Assembly: GCA_941918925.1 (NCBI GenBank)
Contig: OW799236.1
Location: 79,238,713-79,302,712, forward strand
Direction: 5' to 3'
From: Phyto melanocephala
Lineage: Eukaryota > Arthropoda > Insecta > Diptera > Rhinophoridae
DNA: 64,000 nt
Shown: positions 23,263 through 35,443 of the stretch, piece after piece
Layout: every line of letters starts with the position of its first letter
Position numbering within the stretch: the first letter of the stretch is position 1
The notes under the pieces: generated by a model
What the model saw: only the letters and a program-made list of their open reading frames with translations
Told to the model about the DNA's origin: nothing
The model's database searches: none
Position numbers and translations under genes: made by a program

Positions 23263-24454
23263 TATAACTAAAATCTAATAAAAAGACAACAATTAACTTA
23301 AGCGAAAAAAATAAAAAAATCGGTTTTTAAACCAATTTCAAATAATTATATTTTATTTAAATTCTTTTTAATAAGATGTGTCGATGTCGATGTGTACATA
23401 GAACTTATTTATCTCAGCACAAATTCTTCTAAATGGATCAAAGTTAATGTAGTTTAATCGGTGAAATTTTATTTTATAAGGGTTCATAAGGTCTAAGCTG
23501 CCCGTAAGGAACATTGATGCATATTTTACACTAAAGATATGAAGAATCAATTTTACCTTGAATTAGATTCAGGACAAATGCAATATTGAAAACAATTCTT
23601 CGGCTTTGTAACGTTGGGAGCGCAATAAATAAATAAACTACTTCGACTTTTATAACGGTAAATTTATATCACGATTCCAACGTAAGTTACGAAGGCAGAG
23701 CAGAAAAAATTGTTTTTGGACTTTGGACCAAATTACTGATTCAGGTAAAGATCTTACCAATGACGTGAGTAATTTTTTTGTCACATAATGATCATTAAAT
23801 TCTTTAGCCTAACTTGAGCGTAAGTTGTGTAACAAAAAACCTACTTGCGCGTTAATATATAAAATCTATACTTTTAATATGACTTGTAAAAAAACTGTAT
23901 CTGTATGTGAAATAGTTTTTGAAAATTTTGATGATACTGTTACTCTCAACAATCTAAATTACAAAAGACCACCTTTTAAAATTTCTGTCTGGAAATATTG
24001 TTGTAAGAGCGAATTCTGGCAGAGCGGCCCAAAATCAGATAAAGATTTTTCGGCATTTAAATAATTACTTCTGGGTTTCAGGTGGGTTAAGATATTTTTC
24101 ATTTTTTAGCATCTTCTTATACAGAAACCGCGTTAGAAATCATGTGACCCCAAGAGTGATAAAATAAAGATTGCACCAGCACGTGAAAGTAATTAAATTT
24201 TATTTGCGCATATTGGCACAATGACGTCACGCAACCTACGTTTCTACTAGACAACAATTTAAAAGTTCCAGTGTTTTTAAAGCCAGGGCTGCCAGCTATC
24301 AGATAACATAAATTTTTGGCAAAAAATTTTATTTTCTTTTTATATTTTATATAACTATTATTACAGAATTTTTACAATCCTATGCTTTAATTATATTCTT
24401 GTTGTTTAGAAAATTACGATAAATAATAAATAAATAAATCATAAGCTTAACCTA
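23263..24454. other. AT-rich spacer
   Basis: No gene recognised. GCGTAAGTTGTGT-like words occur near 23660 and 23820, and CAGGGCTGCCAGC at 24283 resembles a hAT-type end, but no partner end was found. Confidence 0.4.
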
Positions 24455-25349
24455 CTGGGTAGCCCAAAATTACTGAAGTGGTTTGAATTGCTTATAACTT
24501 TTTTATTATATTTTGTTTGTTCTTTTCTTTTCAGTATCTTGTAAAGAAGACTTGGGGAATTTAAAATGGAGCATTACTCAATTGAACAACGTGCCCAAAT
24601 TGTTGAGCTTTATTTTTCAAAGTTTATTCATTATTTAATTATGAGCGACGAGGCCCATTTTTAATTAAGTGGATTCGTTAATAAGCAAAACTGCAGGATA
24701 TGGGCTACGGAAAATCCAAGATTAGTTCAACAGCGAGAATTACACCTATCTAAGTATATGGTTTGGTGCGGTGTTTCATCGGAAAGAATAATTAGTCCTT
24801 ATTTTTTGAAAATGAACACAGGGTCGCCATTTCCGTCAATGGTGTCAGATATCGGAAAATGTTGGAAAATTTTCAAAGGCCAGTCATGGAAAACCATTCG
24901 CAAGTATGGTTTCAACAAGATGGATCTACAGCGCACACTGCAAGGGACACAATGGCTCTTTTACGAGACATCTTTGGTGAACGAACTATTTGGCGTACAA
25001 GTGATTTTATTTGGCCTACGCGTTCACCGGATTTACCCGCTCCAGACTGTTCTATTTTGGGTTATTTGAAAGGAAAAGTCTACATTAATAAGCCTAGAAC
25101 AATCCAGCAATTAAAAAGCAATATACGCGACGAAATAAACAATATAACACCTAAAGTTTTGCGAAAGATTATGGAAAATGTGTTGGAAAGAGCACAAACT
25201 TGCAAAGCAGAAAATAGCCACTACTTGCGAGATATAATTTTTAATAAATATTCCCCATTTATACACTGTATTAAAAAAAAATTATAATTATTTCCTAAAT
25301 AAAAAGATATAAAGAATTCCAACCCCTTTGGTAATTTTGGGCCACCCAA
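24455..25349 (+). pseudogene. Internally deleted mariner-like transposase element
   Basis: CTGGGTAGCCCAAAATTAC at the left and GTAATTTTGGGCCACCCAA at the right are inverted, with TA flanks. The transposase starts at 24566 (MEHYSIEQRAQIVELYFSK) and jumps near 24622 to MSDEAHF, losing roughly 150 residues of the DNA-binding region and linker. It continues through MVWCGVSSERIISPYF (24758), then a frameshift, then FQQDGSTAHTARDTM with the second Asp at 24919 and SPDLPAPDCSILGYLKGKVY with the third at 25030, 36 residues apart, to a C-terminus at 25287. The catalytic half is fairly open. The family is close to the elements at 7720 and 53979 but has different ends. Confidence 0.8.
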
Positions 25350-26286
25350 TATAAATGGCAACCCATGCTGAAATTCTGATGTAAACCCTCCTATGTTGTT
25401 TTTAGCTAATAAATGTGATTTTAGTAGCAGTGTTTTCAACTCTCACATAACGCATACATTTAAAAAAAAATAAATACAATACAAAAACTTGGCAAAAACT
25501 TGTTAACAAATCAAAAACTTGGTGAGGACAACTATGACATAAAACGGGGTGTAAAATTTATTTTATCATTATTGATGTGACCCTTGATTCTAAAATTCAA
25601 AGTGTTCAAAAGATTTATGTAAAAGACAACAATGAATACGGATAATGAATATGACTATTACTATGACCTTGCTGCCAGAAAATAGTAAAATTTTAATTTT
25701 TGTAAGTCACCATACAGAAGAAAGCTGGAAACCTAATATCTATTAATAAGGAGATAGAGCAAATTGGCACAACTACAAATTGGTTTTAAATAACAAACAT
25801 CGGAAAACAATATGCAGATACTATAAGAACAATTTTAGGATATAGTGCAGAAATACCGTTAATTAGCCACCAAGATCATGAATATTGGGCACTACCCACC
25901 CCAAGACTTTGGGCGGTTTATTTGAAATTACAGGTCAATAATAATGCACAATCGCGGCCGACATTTGAACGATATAATAGTCCATAAATAAAGTCATTCG
26001 AAAACCTTTTAATTAAAATACAAATAAAAGTTCTATATTTAGACGAGCCAAATTTCAAAACCCCCTTTATCATCATGTAAGTTGGTATGTAAAAATTTTA
26101 TTCTACTTATATATACATATATAAGTATACCCTTGGCACCACAAGTGAAGGGTATATTTAATTTTGTAACAGATTGAATAATACATTTATTGTTTATTAT
26201 TATTTATTATTATATAATTATTACTTGTTTTATGAATTGTAATATTTTCATTTGCATTTTTGCCTAAGTGTTTGAGTTGGTTTATA
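25350..26286. other. Spacer with a DINE-1-like end fragment
   Basis: The only element trace is TATACCCTTGGCACCACAAG at 26116-26150, which matches the 5' terminus of family A on the minus strand. Sequence at 25740-25990 has low stop density in patches but no recognisable motif. Confidence 0.4.
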
Positions 26287-27915
26287 CAGTGGCCGACAAA
26301 AGTCTACGTACGACCACAATTTTTGACATTTTAGAAGTCTTAAAACGTTAAACAAAAATCTAATGATTCAGTTTTGTTCCAAATTCAATTTTATTAATAT
26401 AAGCAAAAAAATATATTTTCCAACATTAACTTAAAAAATTATTAAAAAGAAAACAATTAAAATACGTTGACAAAAGTCTACATACGACAAACAAGCAATT
26501 GTTACTGTTGTTGAATACTAACAGAAAAGTGCCGTTATTTATTTTTTACTTCTGTTTTTGCTTTAAAGGATTGATTAATATTCTTTTTAGTAGTGAATTA
26601 GAGTGATTTAGTTAATATTAAAACGGAACAATGGCTTGTCGCAAAGAAATTTCAATTGAAGTAAGAAATTAGGTTGTAAAGTACAGAAATGAAAAAAAAA
26701 TCATTTGGTGAAATATCGAAGCTATTAAATTTAAGTAAATCTACTGTTCAAACAATATTTAGCAATTATAAAAGCACTGGTAGTATTGAAAATAAGCTGC
26801 GTAGTGGTCGTCCAAAGAAACTCAATCGAAGAGACGTTAGCTTTATTTTAAAAGAAGTGGACAAACAGCTTAAGGTGAATGCTTCGAAATTGGCCGAAGA
26901 GCTAACCAGAAGATCAGAAATAATTTTACATCCATGAACCATACAAAGAACCTTAAATAATAATGGTAACCATAGCAGAACTCCTAGAAAAAAACCCCTA
27001 ATAAGTGAAAAAAATCGTAAACTTCGTCTGGAGTTTTCTAAAAAGCATATTAAGAAGGGATTTGATTTCTGGAAACGAGTTTTATTCACTGACGAATCCA
27101 AATATAAAATTTTTGGAAGTGATGGGAGAGATAAAGTTTGGCGAAAAATAAATGCAGCGTTGGATCCTAAAAACTTAGTTAGTACAGTTAAACACGGCGG
27201 AGGTAGTGTAATGGTTTGGGGTGCTATGGCTGCTTCTGGAGTAGGAAACCTGGTTTTTATTGAGGCTAATATGGATCGGTATCAATACAAATCTATTCTA
27301 GAACAAAACTTGAAACAATCGGTTGATAATTTAAGCCTTGGTGAAAGTTGGATATTCCAACAAGACAACGATCCGAAGCATACGGCGTTAATTGTCAAAG
27401 ATTGGTTGCTGTACCATGCTTCACGACAGTTGTACACACCACCACAAAGTCTGGACTTGAACGTTATTGAGCACGTGTGGGAGATACTACAACAAAAAAT
27501 CCGAAATCATAATATTACTAGTGCCCCAATGCTGAGACTGAAGCTTCAAGAAGAATGGCAAAATATTTTATCTACAGAGTTAGAAAATTTAGTTAATTCG
27601 ATGCCAAGAAGGTTACAGGCAGTCATAGATGCCCATGGTGGCCCAACTAAGTAGTAATTTTAAAATTAGTGGTAGTTTTTAAAACTTTAAATAAGTTTTT
27701 ATGTTATCTTGAATATCGTATGTAGACTTTTGTCAACGTATTTTAATTGTTTTTTTTTTTGATAATTTTTTAAGTTAATGTTAGAAAATATATTTTTTGC
27801 TTATATTAATAAAATTGAATTTGGAACAAAACTGCATCATTAGTTTTTTATTTAAAGTTTTTAGACTTCTAAAATGTCAAAAAATGTGGTCGTATGTAGA
27901 CTTTTGTCGGCCACT
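26287..27915 (+). mobile_element. Tc1-like element with about 200-bp IR/DR ends
   Basis: Terminal inverted repeats at 26287-26488 and 27716-27915 are nearly identical over about 200 bp. Each holds two direct copies of a transposase-binding-like motif: an outer GCCGACAAAAGTCTAC and an inner GTTGACAAAAGTCTAC. This is the IR/DR plan of elements such as S, Paris, Minos and Sleeping Beauty. TA flanks both sides (26285-26286 and 27916-27917). Length 1629 bp, full size for the group. The element carries one transposase pseudogene. Confidence 0.9.
26631..27654 (+). pseudogene. Tc1-like DD34E transposase, lightly broken
   Basis: The start at 26631 reads MACRKEISIEVRN. Helix-turn-helix: FGEISKLLNLSKSTVQTIF (about 26704-26760), then the GRPKK hook-like motif GSIENKLRSGRPKKLNRRD. 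Catalytic residues: D in LFTDESK (27091), D in FQQDNDPKHTA (27364) and E in LNVIEHVWE (27469), with 34 residues between the last two, so DD34E. The consensus S-P-D-L-N-P is changed to SLDLNV. The C-terminus is at 27654. Three lesions: TAG at 26670, a one-base shift in the A-run at about 26692-26700, and TGA at 26935. Otherwise about 320 codons stay in one frame. The protein binds the IR/DR ends and cuts at TA; this copy cannot do so unaided. Confidence 0.9.
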
Positions 27916-27917
27916 TA

Positions 27918-30902
27918 TGTTTTCATCTATTTGTTTATGTACTAGTCACCTTAATAATGTAACAAAATATAATTATGATCAATAATCAATTTCATATAAG
28001 AACTAACAACAAAGAGAGAGTCTAATATAGCAGAAGTATAATTTCTCACTATGCCCGTTATTTATGTATATTTGTTTTTGTATTATTATATTTTTTTTTG
28101 TACTAGACGACTTTTGTAATTTTACTAAATCTAAGTAAGCCAAGTGCACCAGTAATTTTTGATCACTCTTAACGCAACTTTTGAATAATAAATTTAAAAA
28201 AAATAGATACGCATTCTTTTCATTTTTTAAAAACCCAAAAATAAGTAATAAGTGCTCAGACACAGGAAGACCTTTGTGGACTACTGTGAATAGCCAAAAC
28301 TGAGGTCAAACACTTGCGACATTGCCTTGTTTGAACCAGTAATAACTAAATACAATTATTTTAAACACAAATACCAACTCCTTCTTAATAAAATGGAAGC
28401 ACTTTGTTACAATTAAATATCTACCTGTCCTTAATGTTATAAGTTTAATTAATTTAAATTTAATAACAAATCTTTTATGAATTATTAAATTATCTCTAGA
28501 ATGTTGTTTCTTTTGTAGAATATTTTCAATAAAATTCTATTAAAAATATCAATATGTTCCTTAAAGTTATTGAAATGCCAATATTTTTAGCCAGATATAT
28601 ATTTTTAATTTTATTAAAAATCTTTCTTTGTTTACATTTCTTTTTTCTTTTCATATAGTTTTTTTTTTTTTTCTTTTAAATAGTTTTCCTTCCCCGAAAT
28701 TTCTTTTTACAAATACACCACGAAAAACTATAAACATGCGCATTTGTAAAATACATTAACAAAATCTATATATAGCCACCAGTATTCCAGCACTTTTCAC
28801 TATAACAAATAATAGTTTTAAACTTAAAAACTCTACACACAAAAACAGAACAAAATAGTTTATGATAAAATCATATTGCTAAAATTTAATATAGAAAATA
28901 GCAACAAAAAAAAGGAATAAAAGGCAACTAAAGCAAAAGCTGAGTATAAATATAGATTGAATGAAAAAAAAAACTGGCGAGTAAATGTTATTTTGCATCC
29001 TAAAATTTTGTGTTTTTATGCATAAGTGTGTACATATAGAATACATGCACAAAACTACAACTAGCATCAATGTACAGATGAGGCTGTGTGAGTGTCTATG
29101 TGTCAATGTGTTGGTAAATATAACGTTATAGTATTATATCATATGATGGCTGGCGCTTACGCAAAAAGGATGGCTGACGTTTAAGGACAACACAAACAGT
29201 TCAAGTGCAAGTGAATACACACCAAAAATAACTGTATTCCACTTATACAACTACACAGCAATGCAATGAAAAAAACACACTTATTTGTACACACATATTG
29301 CGACGACAACAAAAATGGCAATGGAATATTTGTTAAATGTAAAATAAGAATAAGAAAGCAACAACAACAACCTACATCAACATGCAGACACTCACACAAA
29401 AGCAAAAAGAGTCATATACGTTCATATTGTTTATTTTGCCTGTGTATGGATGTTAGTGAAATCAGGATAAAAACTGCACTGGTTCCGTTTCTGTTTATAG
29501 CAGTACTACTATATATGGGTATGTGTATGTGTGTGTGTGTCATTTTTTGCATAGTCATATAATTTTCGTTTCAGTTTCTTTTATGTTATAGATTTTCTTT
29601 ATGTGCGAGTCCTGAAAATGGTTGAAATAATTATTTGGAAATGAAAAGCTTTAAATATATATAGCTTTGTTTTTTATCGCTTTCATTTTGTTGAAACCCC
29701 ATTTTAACCACATTTTTCAATTAAATCAGGATATTTGTTAATTATATTGTTTTCTATGCTATCGTGCTAGTAGTAGTAGTTGCATCTTTTTTATACATTA
29801 TATGAATCATCACTAATTGACTTGCTTTGTTATTGATAAGTAAATGAAACAAGTAAAACTTGGTTAAAACAAGGCGATTATTTAATTTAAATATTTGTTT
29901 GTTTCTTTGAAACCTTAAGTAACATTTGGTTATTTAACAGTAAAAGGATTATTTGCAGTAATTTAAATTAAGAAATATTGTTTAAAATCTTCTATAGCAG
30001 AGCGTTAAAGGAAACACTTGGAATCGTTTGACATACTTAGTCTAGATTTTAAATACATGTGCATACCTAAAGCAAGAGTAATAATAAATTAATTTTGTTG
30101 CGTTCACTAGTTTATATAATTGTGGAAACTTTGATCATGAAACTTTTTTTTATTGATTTAATTTTTGTTTAATTTCAAATAAAGTTAACCTGATTGATAA
30201 TTCGGTCAAAATATTAATGGATTGATATTTTCTAAACATGAGTATGTAAAGGAAGGCACCGCTCACATAATTACCATGAAACGTATGGCCTTGCATGATC
30301 GTGATTAATAATTTATTTTCATTGCATGATTAAGCATGATTGTAAATAAAAAAAAAATCATTCGTTTGTTTATGTGCATACTGTGTATGTCACCATTAAC
30401 GTTATATATAAAAATTCAATTTCTCAAATGTAACTAGAAGCATTTCTACACCATTTACAAAAACATAAAGTAATTTTTGAAAAACGTTACAAAATAAGTA
30501 AAAGAAATATGCAAATCTAATTCCTCTTCTCTTTTAAGTTTTTTTTTTTTTTTGGAAGCATGAGTCTACATGTATTCCTATTCACTCACGCAAGAGTGCA
30601 TGAAAATAAGAAAGAAGCGATCATGTATAAACTTGAAAGGAAAGACATTTCTAAGGCTAATGCTATTAACATGCATACGACAATAGGATAAATGTGATTA
30701 TTTTCACGATAACATGGCAACAGGGGAACAGGACTACCGTTAACCTGTGGTAAACTTAGGTTTTTTGTTAGCTATAAACAGCTGTTAAATTATCAATTGT
30801 TTATTATCACAGTACGAAGCCGATCGGTTGGTGGTCACAGTTTAGCCGCCATTAATATATTTCCTTATGGTGTTTTAGCAGTCGAGTTATTTGTATACTT
30901 TC
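27918..30902. other. AT-rich spacer
   Basis: Poly-T runs near 28660 and 30540, (GT)n near 29526-29540, and AACAACAAC stretches near 29360. No gene or element end recognised over nearly 3 kb; open frames here are short and low-complexity. Confidence 0.5.
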
Positions 30903-30908
30903 AAATGG

Positions 30909-31457
30909 TTGGTTATCGAGGTAGTTCACTGCACGCAACAAGTCAAGTGAAGTCTGTATGACTCCGTTTTGACAGGACCACATTGGTCAGCTCTAATAAA
31001 TCCCAAAATAAACCCAAGAGTAAGGGTACTAAATCCACCCAGTGGCCGTAACGTATCTCATTAGAAAATTCAGACCAACTTCAGATATCGCAGAGAGGCC
31101 ATACAGTACATGTTCGCCTAGAAATCTGTGTCTCTTAGCCGCTAGTGCAGGACATTCGCAGAGAAGGTGGAAAACTGATTAGTCCTTCTCTCTATTCAGA
31201 CAGCTGCGACAATGGTCGTTCGATGGAAGTCCGAGTCGACTTGCATATTTGCCTAACATCCAGTGACCCGTCAATACCACCAGCAACCTCGATATGTCCC
31301 TCCGTCTTCGAATAGTAAGTTGCAATGTAGGCCGTACATCAAAAGAGGGCCACGTAAGCCGTGCCACCTTACACGTACTCAGCCCACGCCACCTGTCATC
31401 GGCCTTCTAAAGAAAGTGTCTGGAGATTCTGCTTTTAACAGTCTCTAATGGAATTTT
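30909..31457 (-). pseudogene. LINE-derived fragment, copy 2 (5'-truncated)
   Basis: Minus-strand relative of the elements at 11626 and 55016. Its 3' end is TCGATAACCAACC. It keeps the CCHC knuckle (CRSCLNREKD, about 31180-31205) and the preceding region (RLTWPSFDVRPTLQLTIRRR). It starts at 31457, about 240 bases inside the other two copies, so it lacks the RNase H part. AAATGG at 30903 and 31458 may be the target duplication. It is more diverged than the other two. Confidence 0.7.
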
Positions 31458-31463
31458 AAATGG

Positions 31464-32579
31464 AGATAAGCATTTTTTTCCTTATTGCCACAAATTTATT
31501 GCAACTCCCTTTCTCAACTAGCGCTATAACAAATGTACGTATAAGTAATAAATTTAAATGCCGTTAATATAAATCACTCATACGGTTACATTGTACTCCG
31601 TGTGAAAGCGATTGCAAATATTTTTAAAAATTTTAACATTAATATGAACTTAACTGTAATCTCTACTTTTTTTGAAATGTCCTCTATTATGTGCTTGAAA
31701 ATGTTGCCAAAAGAGTTTATTCTTTATTTTAATTCTGCTATGAAACAATGATACTTGTGAAAATTGATTTCAACCGGACGCAAAGATATTCTCTTAATTT
31801 TTATGTGATTCAAGCCCGATATAACTTTAACACTCTAACTGCCACATCATTTAAAAAGGTCCGCCACATAAGGAGACACAGCAGCGACAGTTAAAGTTAT
31901 TAAAATGCTTAATAGTTTTCTAGTTTATTATTGGCAGATATTTTTGACTGACAAAGAGCGCTATTTAAAAAGGGCTTAACAATTTCGTGGAAGTTGTAAG
32001 CACCTCACAAAAGAATAATGAACATAATATTCGCCTTCTACGAGAGAGAGAGAGAGAGAGGGAGAGAGCAAAACCTAAGTCATGCTTAATAAAACTAAAG
32101 AAATAAACTGACTTTGCGTAGTAATATGAAAATTTTATATTTACAAAGATTTTGTTCTGACAAACGATCGTTAAAATATTATTATAATTTTCATATCTCT
32201 TATAAAGAGTAGTACAAAATCACATAGGGTTTAGATTTACTATCATTTAAGCCGTAGAGCTGCTCTCTCAAAAGTAAAAAAAAAAACTAAAATTAGGAAA
32301 ATTCATAAAACTCATTTGTCTAATGAGTTGTTATATAAAAAAATTTCCATCCCTGCATAATTAAATAAAAACAATGGGAATTCAACAAATTTGACATTTT
32401 TCTTCGCAATCAGCAGGGCTGATAATTTCACCTGAATGAATTCATGGATCATTTCATAACTACACAACAACAATATTAAAAATAAGTACATATGACTATA
32501 TGTCCATTTAAAAGTTTAAATTTAAAAATATAATAAAACAAAAACTGTTTGAAATTTTGACTTATTTTTTTCTATGTTT
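31464..32579. other. Spacer with a (GA)n tract and a solo mariner-like end
   Basis: AAAAGGTCCGCCACATAAGG at 31853 resembles the left end of the 22699 element and may be a solo terminal repeat. A (GA)n tract lies at 32041-32069. Nothing else recognised. Confidence 0.45.
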
Positions 32580-33357
32580 TGAAGCGGCTGACCTCACAAT
32601 GCAGCATTCGATCGGATTTCGACTATTTTTCGAATGTAACGGGTTGGCATCACAAATTCTGACCTTCAAATGCCCAATTGTCTCTAGTTTGTCTGCATAA
32701 CACTTGTCTCTAACGGTGCCTTACAGAAAAAAGTCCAACGGTGTCAAATCGTAGCTAGTTGGCAGCAAAATGACATCACCATTTTGGCTAATTAAACGGC
32801 CATCAAACGTTGTACTCAATAGATCGATTGCGGCATGAAATGTGTGGCAACTTGTACCATTCTGGTTAAACTAAACATAGTTCACATTAATACCATGAAG
32901 AGCAGGCACAAAGAAGTCGATTATCATGGTGCGATAGGTGTTTCTATTGAGCGTAATGTTTGCGCGGTCCTTATTATCAAAGATATATAAGCCAATGATG
33001 CCTCCGCTCCACAAGCCGCATCAAACAATCTTTCGTAATGCATTGGTGCATTGGATTCTGTAAGATACATTTGGGTTTTCTAAGACCCAAATACGACAAT
33101 TTTGCTCATTAACGTACCCACCAAGATGAAAAAAATAGCTTTCTCCGAAAAGATGATTTTTTTTTTAGCAAAATCGACAAAGTGCAATTTCCGATCAATT
33201 TGTCTTGGGAATAAATTTCCTATAAATCCTGACGTTGCTCAAGCGTTAATCGATTCATTTCGTTAAGTGGAGATAATAACGGAATTTCGTGACATAAGTA
33301 TTGCCAGATTCGAAATAATCCCTGGTTTAAATTTAAACTGAAAGATGGCCCACCCTT
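32580..33357 (-). pseudogene. Decayed mariner-like transposase
   Basis: On the minus strand from the right end: the terminal repeat AAGGGTGGGCCATCTTTCAG begins at 33357 next to TA; MNRLTLEQRQDL (33256); an internal deletion; FHLGGYVNEQNCRIW (about 33110) at the first-Asp region; CGLWSGGIIGLYIF (about 33000); TYRTMIIDFFVPALHG (about 32930); NQNGTSCHTFHAAIDLLS (about 32860), where Asn replaces the second catalytic Asp; and YDLTPLDFF (about 32755) with the third Asp. Several frame breaks. No left terminal repeat was found. Confidence 0.7.
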
Positions 33358-33664
33358 TATAAGATAATATTTAAAATGTGACAGCATTAAAACTAGAGAT
33401 GTACATGTGCTGAAGACAACATTATTTGTTTTCACGCACCTTTGACCCGGATGGTACATACATATGTGTACCATTTAAAGTTTAAAGTTTAAACATCTCT
33501 AAAAGCTTTAAATTTAATGTTGCTTGGTTGTGAAAAGTAAGTTCTCTTGAATAGATTCCAGTATGTGCCGCTATGTTTTTTGTATTTACGGTACCGTTTT
33601 TTGTGACTTGCAACGCGACTATAGTGAAGTGTATAATTGGTTTTTGCATAGTATTGTGCGTGAA

Positions 33665-33962
33665 ATGGCAGAAAATATTCAAAATAAAGAAGAATTTAAA
33701 TTTTTGCGGCAGGTAAATATTTATAAATAAATATTTATTTTATGCTACTTATATATACCATATGTGCTATATATACCATTCGTATGGTATGGTGGTACAC
33801 ATATGTGCCAATAGTCCGATTAGTATGACATCCTGTCTTAAAGAAAATATTTTATTTTCCTAGAAAATGAATCCCGAAGACATTCGAAAAGTTTTGAAAG
33901 ATGAAGCTGATAGTACTAGCTATTATAAGATTTTTCTGGAGGAAGCTCTGGAGAATTTGTAA
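33665..33962 (+). CDS. Candidate two-exon small protein, unidentified
   Basis: Exon 1 at 33665-33712 codes MAENIQNKEEFKFLRQ and ends CAG before GTAAATA. A 151-bp AT-rich intron ends TTTTATTTTCCTAG at 33863. Exon 2 at 33864-33962 continues in the same frame (KMNPEDIRKVLKDEADSTS...) to TAA. The product would be 48 residues, charged and helical, with no signal peptide. The join, frame and splice sites all agree, which is unusual in this window. I do not recognise the protein. After the stop, another frame reads SGFRCKWCLC, so alternative splicing at GTAACA (33959) to a further exon is possible. It could also be a fragment of a mobile element. Confidence 0.35.
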
Positions 33963-34299
33963 CAAATGATGTATCTGGTTTCCGTTGCAAGTGGTGTCTT
34001 TGTCAAAAAAGATAAATCCATTTTTTCATACATTTCCAACAAAATAATAACAATTAATTTTTAATACAAATTAAAGCAAAATTACTTGAAGTAAATATGG
34101 TTTAATAACGCAAACTTTTTTGCTATTTTCTGCCTATATTTTCAGTTTTCTCTCACAATGCTTTATTTAAGGGTGTCACTTATTCAAAAGCGCCGTTAAC
34201 TTTTTGACACGTTACTTAAAGTAACATAGAATCCATGACTAAAACCTTATAAAATCCTTGGAAAGCCGTTTGTCATTTTAAGCACACAATTTTTATTTT

Positions 34300-34455
34300 A
34301 TCAAAGGTGGCGTTTGGAATTTACCAGGCTTAATCGAAGCCGATGGTTATAAACCAAGAAAATTTAATTCTGTACGCGTGGCCAAGCACTTTTCAAAGAA
34401 AGAACTTGACAACCTTCTTGAGAAGTTGTTTCGCTCTATTAAAATTTCATTATAA
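34300..34455 (+). CDS. Candidate downstream exon, unidentified
   Basis: A frame reads GGVWNLPGLIEADGYKPRKF followed by a basic helical stretch with KHFSKKELDNLLEKLFRS and a TAA at about 34453. It is preceded by TTTTATTTTATCAAAG, which could serve as a 3' splice site. Composition is coding-like compared with the AT-rich surroundings. It may be the last exon of the gene at 33665, a separate fragment, or part of an element. No known domain recognised. Confidence 0.25.
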   Translation: MKGGVWNLPGLIEADGYKPRKFNSVRVAKHFSKKELDNLLEKLFRSIKISL

Positions 34456-35294
34456 ATCTCTTAGTAAGAAATAATTTTCAATAAATGGCGAACAAATATA
34501 ATTTTTTTCATAAATTTAACTAACCAAGGCGAATTCACATCAGGGATGTACAACAAGCACAAAAAGACCTGGAAAAAAATCAAAACACAAAAAAAATACA
34601 AATTTTTTGTTTAATTATAATTTAAACTTTATTTTTATAAATTTACATGAACATTTTTAAAAAAGAAAAGTATTTTTAATTTATAACATAAATTTCTTCT
34701 ACTTGATAACACACATTTAAGTTTTTTTTTTTAAATTTTTCATAATTTTCAAAAATTAAAACCACTAGAACAAACACAACAGGCATTTTGCATTTTCTGA
34801 ATAAAAACATTAAAAATTGAATTTTTCTTATTTACCAATTTTTTCACACATTTCATCACTTTTATAAAAATGATCAACCAACGCACACGAAAATTAATTT
34901 AAATGTAAACAAACTTCGACATTGTGCCGTTTCAAATAAAACAAGCAAAGAACCATCAGCTGGCTTCGTAACATCACCTGATGTGATTAACTTGAATTTT
35001 TTTTTGTAATTTTTAATTTTATTTTTATATTTTTGAATTTATTTCATTTTTTTTTTTAAATACTCTTTATTTGTTTTTGAGTAATATTGATTTATATATG
35101 CTGATTTTTCATTAGACGATAATTTCTAAAGCCTTATTTATTACTTGCATAAGTTTGGGATAAACTATTTTGTACATGAAAACAATTATAACTTGTGTAC
35201 ATTACTTAATAAAAGCCTACAAGTGTTTGTCGACATATCTGTTTTATTTTCACTCGATTTCCTATAAATGGAAAGCTAAGCTCGAAAAAATATA
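34456..35294. other. AT-rich spacer
   Basis: No gene or element end recognised. Confidence 0.5.
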
Positions 35295-35443
35295 GGGTAC
35301 ATTCGTAAATGCAACAGTTGCGCATCACTGCAGCATATTAAAAGTAAAACATTCATTAATGCAAACTTTGGCAGCACTTTTAAGCGTCAAGTTCTTTTTT
35401 GCAAGCAGTTGGCAATGCTGCCGTAAATTTTTGCAAATATGAC

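Noticed and set aside
24283..24296. CAGGGCTGCCAGC as a hAT end
   Set aside because: No inverted partner or 8-bp duplication found nearby.
26766..27101. 111-codon minus-strand frame
   Set aside because: Antisense shadow of the Tc1-like transposase.
30240..30720. Possible third copy of MITE C
   Set aside because: Only short shared words (CATGATCGTGATTA, GATTATTTTCACGATAAC); no terminal repeats and no collinear match by eye.
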